Source: Chamaea fasciata
Taxonomy: Eukaryota > Chordata > Aves > Passeriformes > Sylviidae
Direction of reading: 5' to 3'
DNA: 64,000 nucleotides
Assembly: GCA_029207755.1 (NCBI GenBank)
Contig: JARCOQ010000006.1
Span: 67,864,093 to 67,928,092, forward strand
A model generated the notes under the pieces. That model was not told the DNA's origin. It did not search any database and was given only the letters and a program-made list of their open reading frames with translations. A program made the position numbers and the translations under genes. Of the stretch, positions 25,201-37,836 are shown one piece after another; positions within the stretch are counted from its first letter, which is position 1, and each line of letters starts with the position of its first letter.

Positions 25201-28179
25201 GAATGGCACCGGCCAGGCCCGGAGGTGGAACCTGAAAGGGATTTGCACAACTCAGATGTGAAATAAATGGAACAGTAAGTCTCCGTAGCCAGGAAAAGGT
25301 CTCGCGTGTCTTCTTCCCTGAGCAACATATAAAGAGGAAAAGTCTGATACGTGTGTTAATAGCAGAAGGAAGTCAGGAGTGAGCCAGACAAATGGCTTTG
25401 CAATCCAACCTAGGAGGGACAAATCACGCTGAAAAACGAAATTTCATTGACAAATACAAGAAAATGCAATCTCCTAAGTTAAAAGAGAGATCCCAGCACT
25501 AAAAAAATGCTAACAATTCAGCAGAGGCAAGAGACTGGTCAGCAGTAGCTAGGTAACAAATTCCCTGCTTTGTGTTTATTTACTTTTATAAAGCCTAAGC
25601 AGATGAAGCTGGGGGTGGCAGGGACTGCCTTTGCTTCTACGGTTCTGTGCAGATTCAAGACTGCAGGACGAAAATCTGTCTGCTGCTGATTTAAAAACAA
25701 ATCTATACTTGAGGAAGGCGTTTTTCCTGCTTCATAGGTCGGGGAAGGGGGTGGGAAAACACTCTATACTGCACTGGCTTACACCAAAGGCAGGAAAGGT
25801 CTTGGAAATGGCCTGGATAATGATGCACCAGCTCAGCACAAGCAGATTAGTTCTCCTTATGGGACAGGTCGTGTGTTGATCTCACTGCTCCCACAGGATG
25901 TTGCTGCCTGGCTCCGTGTCTGCTCGATGGACAGGCAGCCTGGAGCCACACAGCTCCCTTGAAACTTTTCCCCCACAGGAGTAGCTGATTTTGAGTCTCA
26001 TTTACAGTCAAGACCCTAAGCAACTACCCTCTTTAGCTGTGAGGATGTTGTATTCATATTTTTCAGGTAAACCTCCAGGAAAGGCAACTGGCAGGAGGTG
26101 GAGAGGGTCGTGGTCGTCTCAATGGAGTGTTCATTTTTAGGCTGCCCACCTGTTTTTCTGCCATTATTCCTTTAATTGATAATCTTTCAGTTGAAAACAG
26201 GAAGCCCAAATCTGCATTCCCCAGGAACAAAATCTCTTTTATTTCTTTCTACAATAACCTAAGGAAATTGACATAGAGACTCAATGTCTACCACTTGCAG
26301 CAAGGACTGTCTCTCACCTCTGCTACAGCGTTAATGCTGTCATTTATAATTTAGTGTACTCGCCCTGGTATGCACTGTTTCTTATCTGTTCTCTCCCTTC
26401 ACTTTCTAAAGGCATCCAACTATAGAAAACCTGGCTTAGGTACAGCCCAGCGGAAGAAAAGTGGCTTGAAACCTGAACTTACAGAAGAGCAAAAGCAGGA
26501 GATCAGAGAAGCTTTTGATTTGTTTGACACTGATGGATCTGGAAGCATCGACATAAAAGAACTGAAGGTTTTCAAACTTTTTCTTTCTTTTTCCTCTGAG
26601 ATGAAAATATCTTTGATCTCAAAATTGTAGCTGCTTTTTCTGTTTGTCCTACCCTATTTTAAAACAGTTTTGGAATACAAAGAAGAGTAATGGCTTGCTG
26701 TTGTGACTGAATTTGAATCGTGACAGAGGGTGCACTCTGCATGTAATGCTTCCCAATAGACAGGCTTCTCTACTATGTGGCTACTTAAATCTGACAGCTT
26801 TGAATAGCTGAGCATTAGAGAAACTAAACAGCTTCAGGTTTCATGACTAAGGTGCTTGTTTCTGGGAAGTGGATTTTTGTTGTTCTGGGATGAGTATCCA
26901 AATACCAAATATTTTCTTCTCCTGAGAAGTAAACACAGATTTTGCATGCATTCAGGAAAGTTACAACCATATTTGCATATATGTAATGCGAAAATTACCT
27001 GGATTTTAATTTAAAAAAGAACAAAACAGAGATCTGAGCTGTGTTTCAGTAACTATTCAGGCAGGGTGTGTGCACTTGCATACAGACAAGGGGGAAGATG
27101 ATTCTTAGTTGTCTCCCTGTGATTTTATGTGTTTGATTTTTTTGTAAGTACGAACACTTTAAATTTAATTATCTCCTTTACCTTGGTTTCTCACATACAC
27201 TCTGCTCAATTTCTGCATCTGTAACCTGGAAACATGAGTTACCTCTGCCTGATATAAACTGTGGATATTCACTACCATATAGGAAAACCAATATCTTAAG
27301 AGCATCAAACCTACACTATTATTGTTCAGCCAGATGACAGAAGATGGTAGAGGACACCAAGGTGTTTTCATGGCAGTGAGTTGTGACTGCAGTTCTGGAC
27401 AAGGAGATGAAACAGGCTTTAGCTCAGCTCTTACACCACAATTCTGGTGGCCTCCTAACAGAATTGGTTTTGCTATTTTGGCACAGGTTGCGATGCGCGC
27501 CTTGGGCTTTGAGCCAAAGAAGGAAGAGATTAAGAAGATGATAGCAGACATTGACAAGGAAGGAAGTGGCACCATCAACTTCGAAGACTTTTTGGCTATG
27601 ATGACACAAAAAATGGTAGGAGTTTTCAGCAGAAATTCTTGTGGCAGCATAAGAAAAATGAACATCTCAGTGTCAGGGGTTTTCTGATTAACATGTGCTT
27701 TTTACTCTCGGTTTAGAGCGAGAAGGATTCAAAAGAAGAAATCCTGAAAGCTTTCAGATTATTTGATGATGATGGCACAGGAAAAATTTCATTCAAAAAC
27801 TTGAAAAGGGTTGCCAAGGAGCTGGGAGAAAATTTAACAGATGAAGAACTTCAGGTAAATTCTGATTTGCCAGAGCTTTTCTAACAGGCCCAGACCATTC
27901 CTGTAGCTCCTAGGGATTGGGTGGGAATTTAGTCCTATACCAAAAGGGCTGAGAGGTCAGGAATCTGAAAAGCAGTCAAATACATAGTTGTTTTCACATG
28001 AAGTCCCTCTGATTTATTGTTGTTTCAATGAGTGCACTATCTACTGTTTAGAGTCCAGTGCCTGATCAAATGTACACTGTGTTTTGTAGGAAATGATTGA
28101 TGAAGCTGATCGAGATGGAGATGGGGAAGTAAGTGAGCAAGAATTTTTGAGGATCATGAAGAAAACTAGCTTATACTAA
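24901..28179 (+). CDS. CETN4: Centrin (CETN4 by synteny), five coding exons
   Basis: Complete 171-aa centrin, a calmodulin-like EF-hand protein of centrioles and basal bodies. Exons: 24901-24903 (the ATG alone), 26412-26567, 27487-27615, 27717-27854 and 28090-28179 with stop; every junction is phase 0. Introns begin GT and end AG; the donor after exon 2 (AAG|GTTTTC) is weak. Exon sums give 516 bases, an exact frame. The N-terminus is short and basic, followed by the centrin hallmark [20 protein letters not shown]. Four EF loops: 40-51 (D...E, canonical), 76-87 (ends D), 113-124 (ends N, as in human CETN2) and 149-160 ([12 protein letters not shown], canonical). The C-terminus KKTSLY is typical of centrin 1/2/4. 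The paralogue is assigned from its place beside BBS12, where mouse has Cetn4 and human the pseudogene CETN4P. CETN1 or CETN2 is less likely given the location. Confidence 0.92.
24904..26411 (+). other. CETN4: CETN4 intron 1
   Basis: A 1.5-kb intron starting GTGAGC immediately after the initiator ATG and ending CTTTCTAAAG before exon 2. Its first 300 bases are still CpG island and hold a 30-bp inverted repeat (24976-25005 and 25224-25253). The rest is ordinary AT-richer DNA with no repeat I recognise. Confidence 0.8.
24976..25253. repeat. Inverted repeat, 30-bp arms, 28/30 matched
   Basis: The left arm at 24976-25005 (from GAGTTGTGCAAACC to GGTTCCACC) is the reverse complement of 25224-25253 (from GGTGGAACCTGAA to TTTGCACAACTC) with two mismatches, both G/A. 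Spacer 218 bp. Pairing fades quickly on both sides of the arms. The spacer includes a 14-bp palindrome CCAGGCATGCCTGG at 25130-25143. It lies in CETN4 intron 1, so a transcript could fold on it. Confidence 0.85.
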
Positions 28180-29440
28180 TATTTGTTGCCTTGCTATACA
28201 GCTGGTCCAAAAGATAACCTGGAAAAGGCTTAAAAACTGGGCTTGTGTCTCCTGCATATTTTCTGCCATGTGAACAAAGTCTGAAAGGACAGATTTTTTG
28301 GTTTATTTCTCTTTTTCAAGAAAGATAATTGGGGAAAGAGAGCTGCAGTACCCAAAACTGCCAAAATGAGGTAATGCTGAAGTCAAAAGGAAGGATGATT
28401 TGAGCCTGCAAAGCAGGGTCCCTTCTCCTCCACCATAACAACTTTCCTGATTGCCATTTTGGATAAAAACCACTGTGTTTTATTGTTTAACTAAAAAATA
28501 CGTCACTCGAGATGTGGAGATTCCCACTGCTGCTGGGAAAGGCTACTTTGCCTTTCCTAAAGCTACTGAATGAAGGGACAAGCACAGTATTTTTTACTCC
28601 TTTGAAGGTTTTTTTAGGTTATCTTTTGGTATTTGTCTCCTGTTGTTTATTTCCATGAAAGACTCTGAAATGAATTGCATATTTGTCTGTATTTCTGTAT
28701 GAAACGCTGTTTTCCTATGGCAAGTTGTTTTTTGATTTAATGGAAAGTAAATGTAGCTTTGGTTCTTCCTTTGGAGTTGTGTGCCATCCATAGATGTTCT
28801 TGTGTTTATCTGGTCGCCTGAAACCAGAATGAAACTTGAATGTAACCTGCTTGGGTGACCAAAGTTTATTGTTTATAACCAGGGAACACCTTGTGCCATT
28901 GTTCTTACTCCCCAGACATTACAGAGCCGCTGTTACTCCAGGATTTCAGGTACCTAAAAAGTTCAGTTGCATGGTGCACTAGAGTAAATTTTGTCTTGTT
29001 GATAGTTACCTTGCTGAGAGAATTTGCATCTGAACTGAAAAAGTAACTCACCATGGACATCTGTGGAAAACTGCATATATTTAGATCCATGCAGTCCAAA
29101 TCCATTTCGCACATGACAGGTTTTGGGGTTTTTATTCAGGAGTACCTTCATTTTCTTTAGTATTTCTTGCATCTACTGTCAATCCAGGACTTACTGGAGA
29201 GCCACATTTTCTTCTGAATCATAGAGCAGTGACACACAGCCTGCTATCTGATTATGTGGCTCTGCAGGAGGGTTTATCCTTTGTAGACAATCAGCCTCAA
29301 ACTGTAAAGCTCCCGAGGCCTGAGAAGTCCCCTGTTAACGTGATGGCTGTAGATGTAATCTATAGTACTGTAAGTGCTTTAAAGTGTCTTAACTTTGTAT
29401 AAGTGTGAAATAAAACTGGTTTGCAAGTCAAGAAGCTTTT
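28180..29440 (+). other. CETN4: CETN4 3' UTR with poly(A) signal
   Basis: Follows the TAA at 28177-28179. AATAAA at 29409-29414 is followed about 20-40 bases on by T/GT-rich sequence (CTTTTTGTGCTT), a good cleavage context. That gives a UTR of about 1.25 kb. I saw no earlier canonical AATAAA in this stretch, so it is the best candidate. Confidence 0.6.
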
Positions 29441-32400
29441 TGTGCTTATTCTCAATTTTTCTTAATTATTTTAAAGTCTTCAGTGGTTCACCAGGCACAT
29501 TTTCACTTTCATTTATCTCTTCTAAGAGAGGAATTCTTAGGTACAGTAGTCTGTCACGTAATTCCTCTTCCACTCTGCTGGTTAAAAGTTTCTAGTACTA
29601 ACCACATACATTCAGAAAGGGAAATTTGAAGTTCTAGTTGATTATGGGGAATCCCAGAGCCTATTAGAGTGACTGTACTTTTTTTATGCTGCCACAGGAA
29701 GAGATTGATGACTCTGGTTTACCTATGATGCGTGTCACTTCTCTCTTCCTGTTCTAATGCCATTACCTGCCCTTAAGGTAGGAAAAAGCCACACAATCAT
29801 CTCTGCCATGTGTACTACAATGGTGAGATGTTATTTCTGGCTTGCCCATTAATCTCTGAAGTCTGGAATGTCAAGCAATGTCTGAATGAGTACAAAACTT
29901 GCAAGTGTTAACAAGTGTCTGGTGGTGCTTTATTTTGCTGTGTAGTGAGGGCAATCACCCCCTCTTCAGCCCGGCAGCTGGCTATGAACCCCATCCTTTG
30001 CATCCCCCTTCTCCTTATCCTTACCTGGCATCTGCAGATTCCCCTCAGGTGGCTGCAATTCAGACATTCATTGTATGCACCCAGCTGACATCCTTCTTCT
30101 GCACCATCCTCAAAGCCTGGTTTTCACTCTGAATGTTCGTTCTAGGCAGATCCTGTACAGAAAGGAAAGTGGAACTGCAGTTTGTGTCTGGCAAACACCT
30201 ACATATCAAAGCATTGGTAAGGGCAATAAATTGGGAGAGAATATTGCAAATGCCTTCTAACGAGATATTTTTTGAAATGAAAAAGTACCAAGCTTTTAAT
30301 AAAATACAAAATAATTCAAGAGAAAAAAAAAATTGCTTACAAGTTATGTTCCAAAATATAACAATTGCATGGCAATTTTAATCTCCCACATGCAGCTTCT
30401 AAGTTCTGCATCTTTCAGGCCCACAGTACAGTCTCACAATCGTGCCAGTCCCACACTAAGGCAAATCTTTAGCTGGCTTTAGGGAAAAAAGACCCAAGGA
30501 GTGCTGTGCTCTCACTTCATTAGGTGTGAGTTTGTTTTCAGAGCAATGAGCACAGGATCGGCTTCTAACACTGCAGAAGAAAAAAGGCTTCTTTTCAGGT
30601 ACACCTAATCTTGGCATTTAAAAGAGGATGGGGGAAGCAACACAGGAAACATTTGTGTACATTCACATGCCAGGAGTCTTACTAACAGAGCCCAAATAGT
30701 TCTATAAACTGATGAGGCATTTAATATTAAAACATTTAAATTGGTCATTTACAGTTTTGAAGACTAACTCTCACATCCTGCAAACTGCCTGGTGAATTCA
30801 CACCAAGTATTTGAAATGTTAAATATTAATTCCTTGGAAACCTCCTCGCCGAGTTAAATCAAATGTTGCCACACTACAGCTCCTTTAAATGCCCCTGGAT
30901 AGCAAAGCGGATTTTGAGCAGGGCACAGGGCAGCAAACTGCTCCGTCTAGAGGCTGAGATGAGCCTTGGCCGCTTGAGGAAAGGCAGCCTCAGGGGATAA
31001 CGCTGCAAAGCCGGCTTCCTTTGTGTCACCTCTCAGTACAATAAGGGCCGACAGATCTTAGAGCGTGACAGCCTCGCTAGAGGGCATCCAGTTACTGACG
31101 TGTGAGGTGAGTGAGGCTTTGATGCTTCTTTGCCTCCGCTGTGGCTTTCAGTGACGAGGGAAAGTAGGCACACAAACATCATCCAGACTTGGGCTTGAAA
31201 TACGTGGTTGGACACAATTATTTTCTCTGAAAGGAAGAACTCAAGGCTTCTCTCACTACCCATGTGCAAAATGCTGTAATTATTAGTCAGTTGTTCAAAG
31301 CTAAACCCCCAAACCACACTTTCTGAAACTCCCACTCTCTATCAATAATTGCAGGCACTCTCTCGGGAGAGCAGAGAACTCAACTCGCCTTTTACACAGT
31401 CCCCCCCGAGTGCTCTGACCACTCTGTAGAGTTATTTTCTCCCTTTGGGAAAACTGCTATCAGATGGAACCACTTCCAGCAGAGAGACAGAGCCAGGCTC
31501 GTTGCAGGATGCTAGTGGCCCTCTCTTGGGGTGTGGGAAAGCAGGAATCGTGGCCTTGCTTCGAGTCAAGAGGAACAAGGATTTGAGAATTAGACTCTTG
31601 TCCCCAAGGTGAGTGTGTGTTGACCTTTAGGGATGTGGCATAACTCCAATGGCCTCATGGGGACCTAAACCTATAGCTCTTGAACTCTTTGCAGTCCTGG
31701 CTGCCACTAATTACTGAACCTGAAATTGCTCAAGGCTTTTTTGGTTGTTTTGTTTGTTTGTTTGGTGTTTTTTTGTTGTTGTTTTTGTGGGTTTTTTTGT
31801 CTGAATTAGATTCAACGCAGAGAATATTAACAAAGCAAAACTGCCAAGACTGAGCTGCAAAGGTGTAAAACTCCCTTGCTCTCAAGGCCACTTTATGTCC
31901 TCTGAAAGCTTCTAACTGGTTCTAGCAGTGACATAAGTTTCACTATGAAATGAATCCCCCCACATTAAATAAATCCATAAAAACAGCTTTCTATAGGAAG
32001 CAAATGGAACAGCTAACCCAGTACATTTCCAACATTATTTTGGATCACACTCTACCCAAAAACATAGCTTAGTGAAATGAAACAAAGCCAACATAATACA
32101 CATATCCATGCTATTGTCCGAAATTGCTTCCTAGTCTGATTCCTTCTCCACCTCGATATAGAGAAAACAGATACATACTTTCCTCTAAATTTTTTCAGAC
32201 ATCCAAATGAGAAGTACTATGAAAGCTCTAAACATCAAGGGAAAAGTGACCACAAACATTGTAGATTGAGTTAGAAACACTAGTAGGTATTTCACTTTAA
32301 AAAAGCAACATTTAAGCAACTTCTAAAAATATGGTCATGTCAGCGTAAGTTTTGTGTCCCCCATGTTTCCTCTTTAGAGAGCTGAGGACCTGATTGGCCA

Positions 32401-35400
32401 AGAAATCCACAGAAGCACAATTCTTTTGAATGTATTGTTTAAATCAGTCCATAATACACTCGTGAGGTTGAACAGAATTGCTGCAGAATAGCTCCTTTTG
32501 GAAAGGACATAATTTTAACAAAGTTTTTAGGGTTTGTTTGTTTTTTTTCCTATTGGGTTAACTAAATTATTGATGAAGTTATTGATGTTAGTTGTGGAAA
32601 GAGAGGTACCTTTTGCAGAAATAAAAGGAGATTTTGTCTAGATGAAAAAAAAAATCCATGTCAGTGAAGGTACAGTCCATCTAGAGCGGGCATCAGGCTA
32701 AACAGGTGCTAAAACTACAATTATTTTCTCTAAGTAGAAAATGACCATTGTTGGAGACTAGTACATAATGTACATATGTTTGGTAAACATATCCCTTTAC
32801 ATGGCTCTTTTTCATCCTCCTCCTTAACATTAGGAACCAAGAAAGTACTCATCAAAATGGCTGAGAGGTTCGAATATCATTTCTTCTTGTGCTGTGAAAT
32901 ATATAAATACTTTTTGTCGAATCGTGATAAACTGGGTCACTGTCTGGGTGGCCTAAATGCTTAGGCTCATTCTGCAGAAAACAACTTTATTATTGCTGAT
33001 GGCATTAAAAATAGCAATATTACAAATCCAAGAGAAAATGTGAGTTGAAAATGCTTATGCATCACAATTAAAGGACTTTTTCCAGGAAATGAAATAGCTT
33101 TTAGAAGGCGGGAGGAAAGAAACAGGTACTTTTATTCTCCCTACTATCAACCCAAGATGCAATAGATGAATTAACAGCATATTATTTATTGCACGGGGAT
33201 TTTTGCGCCGAGATTCAGAATTCTCCCAACTCTCAAATGCCTGCAGTGCCGTGACTCACGGAGTCAAGGTCCAGGATAGGGCAATCCTGACCCCCTCCTG
33301 CCAAGGGCTCAGCATCATCTATTCCCATTGCCTGCAGCGGGACTAAACTGTGTTTTAGCACTTCTGCAAAACTGGGCCTTAGACAATGGAGGCTTTGGGT
33401 ATGGGCTTCCTATTTCCTGCGGTGGATCTGTGTAGGTGGCCTTGTTACCAGAAATCCATACTCCTACACAGCAACTTCTGACTGTGTTTCTGCAGAAATG
33501 ACTATGATGAAAGGAATTAAGTATTTTGAAAATAAAATTCATCTGTTTGTTTCCCCAAACCAGTTGGGGCATCTCCTGCTGTCAAAATCAAGTTCTTCTC
33601 TTGTGTGGCAAAATTAGGAGTGGGGTGGAAAACAAAAGGATTAGGGTTTGCAAGGGCACCGTGGCTTGGGCTGCTGCACACACGGAGAGGGGAGAGCCCA
33701 TCTAAACTGTCCCCTGCCCATCACTGGCAGCTGAGTCACTGGCCCAGCCAGAACTTCTTGCTGCTGCATTTCACAGCCAGGAAAATCCCACATCCTCCCA
33801 GTGGGTGTAGGAAACGCAGCTACAGCCTCTGGATGCGTCGGCATCAAAAACAAAGGAGAGATTGTGGTGTGGGTGGTGGCTGCGGGCTCAGGGCCAGTGT
33901 GCCAGGACCTCGCCGACAGTATCCCGGGGAGCTGCGAGCGGAGCCCGGGCCAGTTCTGCCTGCCTACAGCCCCGCTGGTTTGCCAAGCCCAACACTGCAA
34001 GGTGTGTGACCAACTCTACCTCCCCGCATGGGGACATGCCAGGGCCACCAGCAAATGGCCTCTGCTGTCCCACCTCATCCTGTCTCCCTGCTTTTTGGCA
34101 AGGAGCACGTCACACCTTGCCCTTCCTGGCCTTCCCCAGCCCAGGCTGTTTGCCTTCAAGCACAGGGGCTTACGGAGGTCTTGGCTCTTGCCGTGCTGTT
34201 GTGGCCAGCACAGCCCTCGTGGCTCCAGTGAGGGTCACCAGAGGTGCTGCTCTCACCTCCCACCCATCTCAGTCCCAGCCTTATTCCATGATTGCAGGAC
34301 AGGGTGCAATCAGCCACGGCGACTTCAAACCCTGAATTTTCCAGTACTGGTTGAATATTGCCAATGCTGCTTCAGATGATGGCTCTGCTAGCATCCTGCT
34401 GGGAGAGCAACCCAAGACATTGCTCACAGATCCATCCTGTTTCTTTCCATGTGTTCCCTGTGGCACTTGCCAAGCTCATGTTGAGGGTGGTGTTATTCTG
34501 AGGAGACCGCAAGCATCCTGGGTCAGGCAGCCAATGCCTGGCTCTCCAACCTAGGTTTGGGTATTGCTCTTGGGAAAGGAAACACAGAAACAGACTGGCA
34601 TGGGTCTGCCCAGCTGTCTGGGCAGCTGCTCCAGACAAAAGCTCTTTTGAGAAGCTGCTCCTGTAAAGGGGACAAGAAGAGACCTGACATCCCTAAATAT
34701 GTGCTTCTGTGCTGAGGTGGCAACCAGAGAACTCTGCTGGCACTGGGAAAAGTTGCCTTAGGAAAGCAATCAAACAGCCACAGTCAGCCCTGGGCAGTAC
34801 AAACCCTCCCACCCCAAGTCTCCAATGGCTCATGGGCCACTTGGATCAGAACTGATGGCGGCCCAGCCAATCCCACAACCCTAACAATCCTTCTTCACCA
34901 GTGCCATGCTTCCTTGGAGGCTTCTCGTCCTCCTCCTTGTGCCTCCTTAGCAACGCTGCTGCCCCTGTGCCTTCTGTTTAGCCACCCGAAACTTCTCCTG
35001 GGAAGGTTAAGCAGCAAGACCATGCAGAAAATAACGAAGAGGAAACTTCCTCTGACATCCATTCCCTGTTACATCTGTTCCATGCCCATATTGACCAAAA
35101 CACAGGAAAGGACAGACAGGAGAAAATAGCTATGTGTCAAGGGAAAAACAAACCAGCCCTTCCTAGCTCTGTCTAGGCATGCATCCATTTACCAGATCAA
35201 GTGCTTTTGGCCCAGCCTGCTGGGCACACCAGAGCCTGCCTCTCTAATCTATGCTAACAAGGAAGGAACAGGGCCCCACAATTCCTTTACCATGACTGGG
35301 TCACCACTTGGATGTTTTAACACTGGTGTTCAACACCAACATTTTCTTCTGATAGGTGTCACAGGTTGGCTCTGCCATAGGCCTGGTTACACCACAGCTG

Positions 35401-36843
35401 GGTGGTGTACCCATTTACTGGGTTCAGCATTTCCCTTTTCACCCAAACTACTTTGTAGTGATAGTTTACAGATCTGCCATGGTCATCTGGGACACTTCTA
35501 AATATCTACAGCTGCATTCTTGGACTGAATTTCCTTCTACATGTTGGAGCCAGAATGAATTTACATCAACAAATTGTATGTGAGCTGCTGGCTCATTGTA
35601 CTGGAGTTCAAAAGTTTAGGGTGGTTTTTGAATAGCACCTGCAAATGTCAAGGTGGCAGATTAATTTCTTTTAAGATACAAAATGATTTGTTTTTAAGAG
35701 TGAAGCACCAATTCAAACTGAATCTAGGTATTTAATGGAAAATGGAGTCTAGAACAGTAATTTTTGGTGGCATTGTTGCTATCCTGAAACTTTTGCAGTT
35801 CAAAAGGTGGCATAAGCCTTAGACAAAAAGAAATCATTTCACACTTATTTCAGCAGTTTCCATTGAGAGACTGGCTTGTTCAAGGCCCCATATCTTTAAA
35901 AACATTACATCAACTTCAGTAGATGTTACTTGATAACACTCACTGAGTTCCTAGCAGTTACCACTCTTTTTTATTTGCATATGAGTTGTTTTAGGGACTA
36001 TCCAGGCAGAACTGTGATAGCCCTAGAAAGCTTTCAGTCTCGGCAGAAAACAGACAACACCTAAGAGAGTATTGGCCAGAGATCCAGGGAATGTTAACAT
36101 CTTTCCAATATTAATTTCTTAGAAAAGATGTCTGAAGATGACTGAAATTGGGATGCTTTGGAAACGCCAAAGAATGTGCACTCTTAAATATGCAACAGGA
36201 GGGCGGCAGAGCCTTGGAGCACAGATCAGTGGGAGGTGGAAGGGAATGTACCAAGAGCAAGTGAGAGATGATCATGAGACTGAGAGTACATCACAGCTGG
36301 CCTTGGAGGAACAAGCATTTCACTTGCACCTAATCTGGCAGAGACATCACAGAAATTATTTAAGCAGAGACGTAGGCTTGGAAAATTAGCTTTGCAGTAG
36401 CAGGCAAGGATTACATGAAAGCCAAGGAGAATCCTGCAGTAACAGAGATACAAGAGGAATGTTTAACCTTGTGAATAAAATCTTCACGTCACTGAGTACA
36501 CACATCCAGATTTAAGCATCACCTGGATACAGAAATGTCCTAGCCAAAGACGATCTTTTTTCCTCAGTCTACCTCCTAATAGTAAACATCAGTGCCAATT
36601 TTACAGACTTCCTTTTAAATATGAAAAACTGAATTCTGAAGGAGATTTGGATGCATTCTCACCTTTTACTGAAGAATTAACACAACAGGGGACCATTTCA
36701 AGACACAAACGAGAGGCACACACCAGAGAGCAATGGAGGAAGTTCTCCAAGGCTTAGAATGAAAATGCAAATTCTGTATCCCAATCCCTCCCAATGGGCA
36801 GACTGGCACAAAAGTATGAATATCTTTAAACACAGGATGTGTT
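29441..36843. other. Intergenic DNA between CETN4 and IL21, part 1
   Basis: No gene recognised. A T/G-rich low-complexity tract sits at 31736-31800 (TTTG and TTTTTG units). 30.85-31.1 kb and 33.8-34.0 kb are somewhat richer in CpG than their surroundings. Around 33.6-34.6 kb several 120-190-codon frames are open on both strands, but they overlap and look like the by-product of GC-richer sequence. No CR1 copy seen. Confidence 0.45.
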
Positions 36844-36938
36844 GCACCACGTGATCACAGGTGGCTGCTTGTTCTATGTGACTATGGGAATAGCTTTGTG
36901 AGAGATTTTTGGCAGATACAATGTACTGTAACCAGGTG
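36844..36938 (+). repeat. Diverged duplicated segment, copy A
   Basis: Aligns by eye with 37741-37836 in the same orientation. Shared blocks are TCACAGGTGGCTGCTTGTT and TTTTTGGCAGATAC, followed by a similar TACTNTAACCA stretch, with small gaps between. It may be two copies of an unnamed old interspersed repeat, or a local duplication. Confidence 0.7.
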
Positions 36939-37740
36939 AGTATCATCTTTCCTCCTCCCTGCTTTGTGTAAAGATGACCTCCTCCAGCAGGGACTCTCCA
37001 ATGTAACTGCCAATACATTCCCTGCCCACCTGTACCCAGGGAGCTGTGATTCATTCAGGTATGCACAATCCAGAGCCCAGGGAAACATGGTGCTGTTCTG
37101 AAACTAACAGCAGCCATATGACTTTAGGGACTGGCTTTTGATCTGGCATCAAGCAGAGGGATGGTACAGTTCAGCTCACCCCTTGAACATCTCCAGTGAC
37201 ACCTACCCTTCCTTCTTTATTCATTTATAACAAGCTTACAGCTTCTTCCATGTGCAGTAAAGGGTTTACCTTCAGTTATTAAAGGAGAGGGTGTTAAAAA
37301 GAGCAGTGTTAAAGACTAAGCACAAAAATGCACACTTGTGTGATAAGTTTATCAGTTGTCAAGCTTTCCGTTTGACTTTTTAAACACCAGCACACAGCCT
37401 TGGTCTAGAGTCTGTGCAGAGACTTTAGCAGCCCAGAGTCTGATGTTAATAACTCAGAAGCTCACTGGATACCCAATGAAGTCTTCAGGCACACAGGACA
37501 ATATGGCTTTCAGTGGTAATTTTCCATCAATGCTCTTTCTTTTCCTTCTAATTTAAGTCAGTCTCTCACCATTTTTGATCAAAAGATAGAAACCCTTAAT
37601 AATTTCTTCTTCAGCAAACCAGACAAGATTTGATTTATTTACATCACATCATAGCACTTGCTATCAAATACAACTTCCATGCCTTAACTGAGGATGCAAA
37701 AGATGAGGAAAACAAGGATCCGGTTGGTACTATGCAACTT

Positions 37741-37836
37741 GCACAACTCAGTCACAGGTGGCTGCTTGTTTCATGTGGCTGTGGAAATGCACCTTAGGGC
37801 TTATTTTTGGCAGATACTGATCTACTTTAACCAAAG
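37741..37836 (+). repeat. Diverged duplicated segment, copy B
   Basis: Partner of 36844-36938, about 0.9 kb downstream in direct orientation. The two conserved blocks (around GGTGGCTGCTTG and TTTTTGGCAGATAC) are the same distance apart within a few bases, which argues for common descent over the whole segment. Confidence 0.7.

Noticed and set aside
24377..25328. Many long open frames on both strands in the CpG island
   Set aside because: GC-rich DNA has few stop codons. These frames cross the promoter, the CETN4 start and the inverted repeat, and are rich in Pro, Arg, Gly and Ala; only the ATG at 24901 is used in my model.
33601..34640. Cluster of 120-190-codon frames on both strands
   Set aside because: They overlap in several frames, show no family resemblance and follow from locally higher GC.
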